64,000 nt of DNA, from contig JAJDZV010000008.1 in the NCBI GenBank assembly GCA_022824465.1, forward strand, positions 186,001 to 250,000. Direction: 5' to 3'. Shown in pieces: positions 16,180 to 23,546 of this stretch. The notes under the pieces are model-generated. The model did not search any database, was not told where the DNA came from, and worked only from the letters and a program-made list of their open reading frames with translations. The position numbers and the translations under genes are program-made. Source of the stretch: Anaerolineae bacterium. Lineage in GTDB: Bacteria; Chloroflexota; Anaerolineae; Aggregatilineales; Phototrophicaceae. Each line of letters begins with the position of its first letter. The stretch's first letter is position 1.

Positions 16180-16841
16180 CGCGCGTTTGGCGCTGCTGCT
16201 TTCGGCTGCTCTACAACGAGCTGGCTTGGACCTACGACTTCGTCAGTCGGCTTGTATCGCTCGGGCATTGGCGCAGATGGCAGCGCTGCGCACTGGAATC
16301 GCTTCCCGATCCGGCTGACGGCGTAATCCTGGAAGTAGCGCACGGCACCGGCGATCTGCAGATCGATTTGCAGCGTAGCGGCTACACGACAGCCGCTTTA
16401 GACCTCTCTCCGTATATGGGTCGCCTGGCGCGGCGAAAGCTGCAAAAGACCGGGCTTGAAGCCAATCTAGTCAGGAGCGATGCCTTGCGCTTGCCGTACC
16501 GGTCGAATGCTTTTGCTGCCGCCGTCTGTACTTTTCCTGCATCGTTCGTGATTCAACCCCTGGCACTCGCCGAGTTGGCGCGCGTCTTGCAACCTTCAGG
16601 GCGGGCCGTGCTTGTGCTTGTCGGCCAACTTAAAGGCAAGGGTCCCTTGCCGTGGCTCATCCGACTGCTGTACCGCCTGACCGGGCAGCGGGATGCAGCG
16701 CTAAGCAGTTTTGCGGTTGCTGAGCTCTTTTGCGGCGCTCGCTTTGAGGTCGCAACACATATCGTTCGCTTTCCCGGCAGCGCCGCGCAGGTCGTTGTGT
16801 TGACATCGGTCCCGGCGCTGAATCGCCAGATACGAGACTAG
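16173..16841 (+). CDS. Class I SAM-dependent methyltransferase
   Basis: 222 residues starting at the ATG that overlaps the GDPD stop (16173-16179), a sign of translational coupling. Motif I is VILEVAHGTGDL (51-62), the acidic end of strand 2 is AALDLSPYMGRLA, and a post-motif region DALRLPYRSNAFAAAVCTFP is typical of UbiE/MenG-like class I enzymes. The N-terminus is hydrophobic and Trp/Arg-rich (LYNELAWTYDFVSRLVSLGHW), which resembles phospholipid or quinone methyltransferases. Pairing with a GDPD hints at lipid metabolism but does not prove it. Confidence 0.82.
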   Translation: MLTRVWRCCFRLLYNELAWTYDFVSRLVSLGHWRRWQRCALESLPDPADGVILEVAHGTGDLQIDLQRSGYTTAALDLSPYMGRLARRKLQKTGLEANLVRSDALRLPYRSNAFAAAVCTFPASFVIQPLALAELARVLQPSGRAVLVLVGQLKGKGPLPWLIRLLYRLTGQRDAALSSFAVAELFCGARFEVATHIVRFPGSAAQVVVLTSVPALNRQIRD

Positions 16842-16858
16842 ATTTGGCGCAGTTTTCA

Positions 16859-16867
16859 TGGTAAAAT
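16859..16867 (+). promoter_or_regulatory. Extended -10 element for tRNA-His
   Basis: TGG followed by TAAAAT (16862-16867). It is fifteen bases before the tRNA. No good -35 box at normal spacing. Confidence 0.45.
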
Positions 16868-16881
16868 CACACACTGTATTT

Positions 16882-16957
16882 GGTGGGCGTAGCTCAATGG
16901 CAGAGCACCTGATTGTGGTTCAGGCGGTTGAGGGTTCGAGCCCCTTCGTCCACCCCA
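16882..16957 (+). tRNA. tRNA-His (anticodon GTG)
   Basis: Full cloverleaf. Acceptor stem GTGGGCG (16883-16889) with CGTCCAC (16947-16953). The anticodon arm CCTGA-TTGTGGT-TCAGG gives GTG. The T arm contains GGTTCGAGCC. The extra 5' G (16882) pairs with the C at the discriminator position (16954), the identity element specific to tRNA-His, and CCA is encoded (16955-16957). Confidence 0.98.
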
Positions 16958-17026
16958 TGTATCACCAGCATCACTCCCCGCTTGTGGTGGCCGCCTCATG
17001 TTGGCGCGGCAAGTCGCTCATTGGGA

Positions 17027-18175
17027 TTACGACGAGTGCGAACGTAGCAAAGACCGGCGTCGCCGTTCGCGCCGACGTAGACCGGTGATCAAGTCCGGTT
17101 GCGCTTCAGTTGAAGCCTCGGTCGGCGTCAGCGCGCTGCGCTCTTCAAAGCGGCTCGGTTCAACCGGCGCGGCGCCGATAGCCTGCGGGGCAGGGGCATC
17201 AATATCGCGCAGGCTATCGCCCAAAGTCCGCTCCGCGTTGCTGGCTTCGCTTGGCTTTTGCAGTCCGAATATCTCGAATACGCTGAGCTCTGACGAATCT
17301 CGCGTTTCCCTGGGCGGCGAACGTAGCGGTTCTGGCGCCCAGGACTCGGGCCAGTCGCTCGTTTGCGCGCGCGGCGGCACTGTCGGCTTCGGGCTGGGAG
17401 GCGGCGGTGCTGCGATCAGCGCTTCGACCACGACCGGCTCAGTGTCACCAAGTTGCGGCGCCGGCTGGATGTCGCCCTCCAGTTCAAAGGCGGGCGCAAG
17501 CACGACTGGATTAGGCTTTGTGTCGGTCTCGAGCGCGGCGGGCAAGGGCGCCGCCCCAACATCAAAATCGTAAAGCGCCGCCTGCCTGTCGGTGTCTGTA
17601 TCGAGCTCGTCCCCGGCAAGCTCCTGCACTGCCGGATCTTGGAAAGCCGAAGGATGCCGCGGCTGATAAGCTAAACGTTCGCCCACATCGGGCGCTTCTT
17701 TGACGCTCGCCTTGGCTTCATGAGTCGAGATTCCGCCTGACTCCTTCATGACAAGCTGATGCAGATTGCGCAGGCTGTCCTGAATCTGCTTCGTAGTCGC
17801 GCGCTTGATCCGCATGGTGTTGCGGATGCCGCCCAGCACGCCCTTGAGCTCGTAGTGAAAGGTCCAGCGCACCAAGGTGCCATCGGTCGATTCATGCAGG
17901 CGTACGCGACCCTGGTTCTCTCCGAAGCTCGTCCCATCCTTCACTCTGTATTCATAACCTAGCGTGTCGTACCAGGCGCTTGCCTCGTAAACAACATCGC
18001 CGCTATTTTCGGATGATGCGCGCCAACGGGCGCCGCGGCCCTCTCTCTGTGTCGACAAAAACGAGACCGAGACGACATCTTTCTGCCATTGCGGAAGGGC
18101 GGCGAGATCGCCCAGAAAGCGCCAAATGAACTCTGGCGATGCGGGGATTAGGATCTCGAGATCAATGACGTTCAT
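17027..18175 (-). CDS. START/SRPBCC-fold protein with long disordered tail
   Basis: 382 residues. The first about 150 form a SRPBCC (polyketide cyclase/START-like) domain: it begins VIDLEILIPASPEFIWRFLGD, with repeated amphipathic strands and a final helix near 120-145. The rest (about 155-382) is rich in Pro, Ala, Glu and Asp and has no recognisable fold, ending in a very basic RRRERRRRSLLRSHSS. SRPBCC domains bind hydrophobic ligands; the tail might bind partners or membrane lipids. No signal peptide. Divergent from a set of small membrane proteins. Confidence 0.72.
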   Translation of the reverse strand: MNVIDLEILIPASPEFIWRFLGDLAALPQWQKDVVSVSFLSTQREGRGARWRASSENSGDVVYEASAWYDTLGYEYRVKDGTSFGENQGRVRLHESTDGTLVRWTFHYELKGVLGGIRNTMRIKRATTKQIQDSLRNLHQLVMKESGGISTHEAKASVKEAPDVGERLAYQPRHPSAFQDPAVQELAGDELDTDTDRQAALYDFDVGAAPLPAALETDTKPNPVVLAPAFELEGDIQPAPQLGDTEPVVVEALIAAPPPPSPKPTVPPRAQTSDWPESWAPEPLRSPPRETRDSSELSVFEIFGLQKPSEASNAERTLGDSLRDIDAPAPQAIGAAPVEPSRFEERSALTPTEASTEAQPDLITGLRRRERRRRSLLRSHSS

Positions 18176-18193
18176 GGGTTAAGTCACCGTGGC

Positions 18194-18222
18194 GTGACCG
18201 GAATCGCGCTTTATGCTACACT
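18194..18222 (+). promoter_or_regulatory. Promoter of the small-membrane-protein cluster
   Basis: GTGACC (18194-18199), 17 bases, then TGC-extended TACACT (18217-18222). The nine bases TGCTACACT are identical to those of the suf promoter. Confidence 0.55.
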
Positions 18223-18263
18223 GATAAACGATTTTACCATTGGAAGACTGAATCGCAACCACG

Positions 18264-18542
18264 ATGCCCAACCCCATCATTGTCTTCGCCTTCATCATCG
18301 CTACTATGTTTGGCTTGGCTTTCCATGTCGTGATGGGCGGCGACGCGCGCCGCATGGTGCTGTTTATTGTCACCAGTTGGCTTGGCTTTCTGCTGGGGCA
18401 ATTTGTCGGCAACCACATCGAAATCGCGCTCCTAAAGATCGGCGTCGTGCATTTGCTTCCGGCCTCGGTCGGCGCCCTCGGCATGTTGATCTTCGCCCAC
18501 GTCTTAACCGCGGAACCAACGACCCCTGTTTCGCGGCGGTAG
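18264..18542 (+). CDS. Small three-helix membrane protein
   Basis: 92 residues with hydrophobic segments at about 4-22, 31-50 and 58-82 and short charged loops. No family recognised. The ATG has no strong ribosome site. Its stop is three bases before the next ATG, and it follows the promoter at 18194-18222, so it is the first gene of a three-gene cluster of tiny membrane proteins. Confidence 0.72.
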   Translation: MPNPIIVFAFIIATMFGLAFHVVMGGDARRMVLFIVTSWLGFLLGQFVGNHIEIALLKIGVVHLLPASVGALGMLIFAHVLTAEPTTPVSRR

Positions 18543-18545
18543 CTC

Positions 18546-19055
18546 ATGTCCGAGGCTGAGACCGGCGTCGATACTGCGTCGCAGCAAAGGCAATCTGCCA
18601 GCGGAGTTAGCATCACGCGCCTAATCAAGCTTACGGCGATCTTTGGCATCGTTCTTATCCTGCTGCTGCTTGTCGCCGCTCTCGCCGCGGCTCTGACCGC
18701 CGCCGAGACTTGGGCGCCTTTCGTTCAAGTCTTTCGCGATCTATTCCTCCTCCTTCTCTTGTTGGAGTCGGTACTGGTGATCGCCGCCCTGGCGATCCTC
18801 TTGTTGCAGGCGGCTGGCTTTCTTATCATGCTGCGATCGGAGGTCAAGCCGATATTGGATAATGCCCGCGAAACAACGCGATTGAGCAAAGCGACCGCTC
18901 AATTCGTCAACACGAATGCCATTGACCCGATAATACAGATCAAGAGTTTCCTGGCCGGCTTGCTAGCATTTCTGCGCGAACTGATTCGCCTGCGCGCCAT
19001 AGTTATCAGCCAGGAGTCCCAAGGTGAAGACTCACATGAGACCGAAACGCTCTGA
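18546..19055 (+). CDS. Membrane protein, two to three helices plus amphipathic C-terminus
   Basis: 169 residues: a polar N-terminus, then strong hydrophobic segments at about 30-52 and 68-96, and a helical cytoplasmic part (100-150) in a pattern like DUF948-type proteins (EVKPILDNARETTRLSKATAQFV). It overlaps the next gene by 32 bases. Function unknown; the shape suggests a helical partner of the other two proteins in the cluster. Confidence 0.75.
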   Translation: MSEAETGVDTASQQRQSASGVSITRLIKLTAIFGIVLILLLLVAALAAALTAAETWAPFVQVFRDLFLLLLLLESVLVIAALAILLLQAAGFLIMLRSEVKPILDNARETTRLSKATAQFVNTNAIDPIIQIKSFLAGLLAFLRELIRLRAIVISQESQGEDSHETETL

Positions 19056-19260
19056 CCTGGACGATGGCGCAGCATTCGTCGGCATTCTGCTTGGCATTGT
19101 GCTGGGCGCAATCTACGCCCTGCTTCGCATAAAACAGAATGGACCCTCTCGGCGTCGGGACTTAACGCAATTTGGCGCCGCAAGGGCCGAAGTCGAAATG
19201 CAGGCGAGAATGAACCAGGCAAAAGCTGAGGCCAAGGCGCGTCTGGAACGCGACGACTAA
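19024..19260 (+). CDS. Small single-helix membrane protein, YtxH-like shape
   Basis: 78 residues. A GTG at 19024 has AGGAG (19012-19016) exactly seven bases upstream, so I choose it over an ATG four codons later. One hydrophobic segment (about 17-35, GAAFVGILLGIVLGAIYALL) is followed by a basic, then charged helical tail (AEVEMQARMNQAKAEAKARLE), the usual look of YtxH/gas-vesicle-like accessory proteins. Its stop overlaps the convergent NAD(P)HX repair gene by four bases. Confidence 0.7.
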   Translation: MKTHMRPKRSDLDDGAAFVGILLGIVLGAIYALLRIKQNGPSRRRDLTQFGAARAEVEMQARMNQAKAEAKARLERDD

Positions 19261-20882
19261 GCTCGCTCAAGCCGCGCGAACGCGCCGCCAAGCGCCGTAA
19301 GCACATCGCCAGCAATCACGCTGCGGCTGCTGCCGTTCTTCTCGGCCGCGCTCATCCCAGCCGAAGCATGCACATAAGCGCCCAAGCGCGCGCTGTCGTA
19401 TGCGCCAAGCCCTTGAGCGCGCAATCCGGCGATCAAGCCAGCCAGAATGTCGCCGGTGCCGGCCGTGCCAAGCGCATCGGTTTTGAAGGGGATCACGCTA
19501 GTCCTGCCGGATGGCGCGGCAATAAGCGTATGCGCGCCCTTTAGAACGACCACAACTCGCCATTGCGCCGCGTATTTCTTTGCGATGAGCCAGCGATCGG
19601 CGTTTATCTCCGTAACCGCCAGCCCGGTCAAGCGCGACATCTCGCCGGCGTGCGGCGTGATGACTGTTCCGTCTGGCAATTCGCTCCACCAGTCCGGCAG
19701 CTGGCTTAGAATGTTCAGGGCGTCGGCGTCGAGGATGAGCGGCGGCAACCCGCCATCCCGCGCCAATCGCTCAACGAAGGCGCGCGTGCCGTGATGCAGC
19801 CCCAATCCGCAGCCGACCAGCAGCGCGTCATAAGCCCGGGCGCTTGAGGCAATCTCGGGCGCGGCCTGCTCGTTGATGGCGCCGCCGTCAGAGCTCAAGG
19901 GCAGCCAGGTTGGCTCGCGCAAGTGGCTTGAAACAATCTCAACAAGCAATCGCGACGTGGCGATGGTGACCAGCCCGACGCCCGATCGACTGGCGGACTC
20001 GCCGGACAGGGCGACGGCGCCGATGTAGTTGGGCGAACCAGCCGCGATCATTACCTTGCCAAAGGTCCCCTTATGACCATTGAGCGGCCTGGGCGGGAGC
20101 AGCGTCGCAGCCAGCTCGCCGTTGACCAGCGTTGCTCCTATGTTCTTCAACTCTGGCAAGTCCTCCGGCACTCCAATCGGCGACACGACGAGTTCGCCCA
20201 CCGCTTCCGCAGCCGGGAATGTCAGCAAGCCCGTTTTCGCCGCGATGAAGGTGATCGTCGCATCGGCTGTGATGGTGTTGCCAGCCGCAGCCCCGCTGTC
20301 ACAGTCAACGCCGCTGGGGCAGTCTAGCGCCAAAACAAAGGGACGCCCGATCTCACCCCGGAGGCTGTCGCCGGCGGGAATTATCTCGCGCTCGCAATTG
20401 CCGGACGCCCGTAGGCTCAGAAGACTCTTGACGCGATCCAGGAATGCGGATGCCCTGTCCCGCAACGGAAGTCGCAATCCAATACCAAATATGGCATCGA
20501 CTATGACGGCGGCATCGCCTAACCATTCAGAGAGCGTCTCGCCATCGCTGTCATTTGCGGCAATTGCTGTGTTGAGTTCCTCCCTGATGGCGGACCGCAA
20601 TTGCTCATTGTCAGCGTCCCGCGCATCAAGCAAGTAAAGCCGTATGTCAGCAGCCGTGTTGCGCGCCAGGTCAAGCGCCATAACCAGACCATCGCCGCCG
20701 TTATTGCCCTTGCCAATCAGGAATACCACTACCGTGCCGCTGTCGCATGCGAACCGAGATTGCAGATAAGCGCTGGCCGCTCGCCCGGCCTTGAGCATCA
20801 TCTGCCGGTAGCTGAGGCCCGAGCGGTCGGCAGCCGCTTCAATCGCGCGTGTCGCAGCTGTACTCGCTACTTTTATGGTCAT
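19257..20882 (-). CDS. nnr: Bifunctional NAD(P)H-hydrate repair enzyme (epimerase/dehydratase)
   Basis: Repairs hydrated NADH and NADPH. The N-terminal YjeF-N epimerase domain (about 1-225) has the FLIGKGNNGGDGLVMALDLAR motif; the C-terminal ribokinase-like dehydratase domain (about 245-541) has VITPHAGEMSRL and the GTAGTGDILAGLIAG phosphate-binding loop. I start at the ATG at 20882; frames up to 20930 run into a terminator hairpin. Length about 541, normal for the fused form. No clear ribosome site. Confidence 0.93.
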   Translation of the reverse strand: MTIKVASTAATRAIEAAADRSGLSYRQMMLKAGRAASAYLQSRFACDSGTVVVFLIGKGNNGGDGLVMALDLARNTAADIRLYLLDARDADNEQLRSAIREELNTAIAANDSDGETLSEWLGDAAVIVDAIFGIGLRLPLRDRASAFLDRVKSLLSLRASGNCEREIIPAGDSLRGEIGRPFVLALDCPSGVDCDSGAAAGNTITADATITFIAAKTGLLTFPAAEAVGELVVSPIGVPEDLPELKNIGATLVNGELAATLLPPRPLNGHKGTFGKVMIAAGSPNYIGAVALSGESASRSGVGLVTIATSRLLVEIVSSHLREPTWLPLSSDGGAINEQAAPEIASSARAYDALLVGCGLGLHHGTRAFVERLARDGGLPPLILDADALNILSQLPDWWSELPDGTVITPHAGEMSRLTGLAVTEINADRWLIAKKYAAQWRVVVVLKGAHTLIAAPSGRTSVIPFKTDALGTAGTGDILAGLIAGLRAQGLGAYDSARLGAYVHASAGMSAAEKNGSSRSVIAGDVLTALGGAFARLERA

Positions 20883-20908
20883 CGGTCGCTGTCCCATACT
20901 GGCGCAAA

Positions 20909-20944
20909 TAAAAAGAGACGCGCATCTCAATGATACACGCCTCT
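20909..20944 (-). terminator. Rho-independent terminator after the prenyl synthase
   Basis: Minus strand: AGAGGCGTG / CGCGTCTCT, nine base pairs including two G-U pairs, 13-base loop, followed by TTTTT (20914-20910). It separates the prenyl synthase from nnr. Confidence 0.75.
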
Positions 20945-20967
20945 GCTAGGCTAGACCAAGTTGTTGC

Positions 20968-21915
20968 TCAAGCGTCTCGTTCAATCACCGTCAGCGCGAG
21001 CTCTTCAAGCGCTGCCTTGGCTGGCGTGCTCGGTAGCACGCTGAGCGCGTCAACCGCGCTCTTGACTAGCCGACCGGCCTGGCTGCGCGCCTCATCAATC
21101 GTATCACCCTCCATCGCCTGGCGCTTGATAGCGTCCACCGGGTTGGCGGCTAGCGCGCTGCCGTTGCCGTTTCCCCCTCGGAGCGCCACGGCGACCCCGC
21201 GCCCCTGGCGACAGTCGAGGCCGCTGGTCTTTCCCAGGCTTTCCTCATCCGCCACAATATCAAGGATGTCGTCAATGATCTGGAATGCCAGCCCCAATTT
21301 GTATCCGAAGTCCGCAAGCGCGTCGATTGTGTCCCGGTCCGTCTCCGCGAGCTTAGCGCCGATCACTGCGGCGGCGCGGAAGAGCGCGGCCGTCTTCAAT
21401 GCGATAATCTCCATGTAAACTTCGCGCGTAAACGTGCTGTTCTTGACCGCGCTCGCTTGCAGCGTCTCGCCTTCCACAAGCGCAGTCGCCGCGCGCGCCA
21501 AGTCGACATTGAGTTCCTGGTAAGGCGCCATCAACTCGTAAACGGCCGTGAACAGGAAATCACCGGTCAACAGCGCGAAGGTCCGCCCCCAGGCTGCATT
21601 CACTGAGGGTCGCCCCCGGCGCATGATGCCGTGATCATTGATGTCGTCGTGCACCACGCTGGCGGTATGCATCAATTCCACCGCCGCCGCCGGTCTGGCC
21701 GCAAGCGCTATGTCGTCGCCGCCGAGCGCCAGATAGGTCAACAGCAGGAGTCGCGGTCGAATCCGCTTGCCGCCGGCGCTGAGGATATGCCGGCTCGCCT
21801 CGCGCAGGACCTCGACCTGACTATCGGTAACGTCGAGCATGGCGCGTTCAACGGCGGCCAGTCCATCGTCAATACGCTTTGATAGTCTGGCCGGGCTCGC
21901 TACTGTCCCCGTCAT
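20968..21915 (-). CDS. Polyprenyl diphosphate synthase (long-chain trans type)
   Basis: Builds an isoprenoid chain, probably for quinones. Start at the ATG with GGAG six bases upstream (21915). In 315 residues: GGKRIRPRL (48-56), first Asp-rich motif DDIND (90-94) and second DDILD (215-219), both intact. Residues just before the first motif (TASVV) are small, which in this family usually allows chains longer than C20. The part after the second motif (CRQGRGVAVALRGGNGNG) differs from textbook sequences, but the frame stays coding to the end. Own promoter at 21963-21990. Confidence 0.9.
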   Translation of the reverse strand: MTGTVASPARLSKRIDDGLAAVERAMLDVTDSQVEVLREASRHILSAGGKRIRPRLLLLTYLALGGDDIALAARPAAAVELMHTASVVHDDINDHGIMRRGRPSVNAAWGRTFALLTGDFLFTAVYELMAPYQELNVDLARAATALVEGETLQASAVKNSTFTREVYMEIIALKTAALFRAAAVIGAKLAETDRDTIDALADFGYKLGLAFQIIDDILDIVADEESLGKTSGLDCRQGRGVAVALRGGNGNGSALAANPVDAIKRQAMEGDTIDEARSQAGRLVKSAVDALSVLPSTPAKAALEELALTVIERDA

Positions 21916-21962
21916 GAGTGGCTCCAAGAATGCTATTGTGAAGTTCAGAACTATCTTAACCC

Positions 21963-21990
21963 ATTGTACATTATGCCCAGTATTCGTCAA
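21963..21990 (-). promoter_or_regulatory. Promoter of the prenyl synthase
   Basis: Minus strand: TTGACG (21990-21985), 16 bases, TACAAT (21968-21963). Start codon 48 bases downstream. Confidence 0.65.
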
Positions 21991-22033
21991 CGGAATCCAG
22001 CGCTAGTCTTGCCAGCGCGCCTTGCGGACGCCT

Positions 22034-23197
22034 CTAGTCCGGGCATTGTCCTAGCGTCTGACAGAGTTGCGTGATATGCAGTCGATCATGCTGCGCAGTG
22101 AAATGCGCCATCTCCAGCAGATTGGTCAAGCCAAAAATACTGTGACGCGCGGGCCGGCGCCAATCCTCATCCCTTATTTCGGCCAGCATCGCCATCGTCG
22201 CCCGTCGCTCAGCGCGAAATCGCTCGAATACTTCGAAGCCATCGTCGTGGCAGGCGGGGATATCCGGTCCCGGTGGCGGCAGAGCGGGAATGAACGGATT
22301 GTCCTCGCTGTGGATTCGCCACAGCCGCTGCTGGTGAACTTCTGATTCCGCGCGCCAAAGGTGACAAAGAATCTGCAAGATGGACCATTCTTGCGGGTCG
22401 GGGCGCAGGAGCCATTGATGCGGCTTCACTTCCGCCAAAAGGCCCCGTAACGCGGCGAGGTTGCCCCTGAATTGCGGCTCAAGCATTTCTGAATGCAGTT
22501 CCTGCGTGATGAGATTATCCTGCCAGTTCGGACGCTGCAGCCGCTCCACGAGTGGTTCAAGTCCAGTATCGGGCGTGACTCGCCACGCGTGCATGCCCAG
22601 CGATTTCGCCGGTTTGATATCGTTGGAAACGCTGTCGCCGATGACGAGACACTCATCCGGCTCGATGCCAACGCGCGCGGCGACCTCAGCATAGTAGGCT
22701 GCGTCCGGCTTGGCGAAGTGCATATTCTCGCTATGCGTGACAAACGCAAACGCATTCTCATAAGACTGCAAACCAGCCCACTTGAGTCGCTGACGGGTGG
22801 CAGCCTCCGGATAAAGCGGATTGGTCGCGACCGCCACATGCAGCTTTGAAGCGAGAAGCGCCTCGACGAGCGAATCCGCGTTTCTCATTGGCGCGGTCAA
22901 CGGGCGCAATTCCAGGTATGGCTCGGCATAGAACGAGACGAGCCCATCCGATGCCGACTCGACGCTCAAGCCGATGCCGTCTGCTAGGCAACGCAGCATG
23001 ACGTCATGATTCGCGCGGCTGCCATCAGAATATTCGCTGACGGCGACGATGCCCGGTCGCAATGCCTCAGCCGCGGCAACCACGCCGAAGCGCCTGTAGA
23101 AATGCTCATCGAAAAGATGCCTGAACGCGCGCGCAAAAGGGCGATCGGGATTGTGCAGCAGCGTATTGTCCAGGTCGAGAAGGACGCCCTTAATCAT
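22034..23197 (-). CDS. HAD-type hydrolase fused to a DinB-like domain
   Basis: 387 residues from the ATG at 23197, which overlaps the preceding gene by eight bases. Residues 1-220 are a HAD phosphatase: DLDNT with nucleophile D8 and D10, the motif III lysine in FAKPDAAYY, and GDSVSNDI. Residues about 225-387 form a DinB-like four-helix domain with well-placed histidines in ILCHLWRAE and HFTAQHDRLHITQL, as in the metal site of DinB/YfiT proteins. The HAD part looks like a nucleotidase or sugar phosphatase, but the substrate is unknown. The fusion is unusual. Confidence 0.85.
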   Translation of the reverse strand: MIKGVLLDLDNTLLHNPDRPFARAFRHLFDEHFYRRFGVVAAAEALRPGIVAVSEYSDGSRANHDVMLRCLADGIGLSVESASDGLVSFYAEPYLELRPLTAPMRNADSLVEALLASKLHVAVATNPLYPEAATRQRLKWAGLQSYENAFAFVTHSENMHFAKPDAAYYAEVAARVGIEPDECLVIGDSVSNDIKPAKSLGMHAWRVTPDTGLEPLVERLQRPNWQDNLITQELHSEMLEPQFRGNLAALRGLLAEVKPHQWLLRPDPQEWSILQILCHLWRAESEVHQQRLWRIHSEDNPFIPALPPPGPDIPACHDDGFEVFERFRAERRATMAMLAEIRDEDWRRPARHSIFGLTNLLEMAHFTAQHDRLHITQLCQTLGQCPD

Positions 23198-23537
23198 CGC
23201 CGCTTTCCAGTGCTTGACGGAATATCTCCAAGCCCGGATGCTCGTCCGGGCAGCCGACATAGGGGTCCACCAATTCGCCGTTTTTCAGGCAGATCGCCTC
23301 TACTTCCGCTCGTCTGACCAAGCCAAAGAAACTGGACTTGATGGTCAACTTCAACTGGGTATCCGGGCTGGCATTGGCGAGCAATATGTCTGGCACCGGG
23401 CATTTCTGGCAGTCCTTTGGATGCCAAACTTCTGAGTCTGGATTGCGCTTGGCCAAGCGGCATTCTTCAACATCGCGAGTATGACGACTGTAGTCGGCAT
23501 AGTAATGCGGGCATTCTCTGCCGGCCGGTGTCTTCAT
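23190..23537 (-). CDS. Small cysteine-rich protein, unknown
   Basis: 115 residues with six cysteines (C9, C26, C43, C46, C83, C96), the first four spaced so that C43-x2-C46 with C9 and C26 could bind zinc or an Fe-S cluster. I do not recognise the family. It sits nine bases after a helicase gene and overlaps the HAD-DinB gene by eight bases, so the three form one operon. Coding is supported by the overlaps and the continuous frame, not by homology. Confidence 0.65.
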   Translation of the reverse strand: MKTPAGRECPHYYADYSRHTRDVEECRLAKRNPDSEVWHPKDCQKCPVPDILLANASPDTQLKLTIKSSFFGLVRRAEVEAICLKNGELVDPYVGCPDEHPGLEIFRQALESGDD

Positions 23538-23546
23538 CTCTTGCGC

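Noticed and set aside
20968-21260. Possible frameshift in the prenyl synthase after the second Asp-rich motif
   Set aside because: Other frames meet stops soon, and the remaining sequence keeps a plausible helical pattern to the end.
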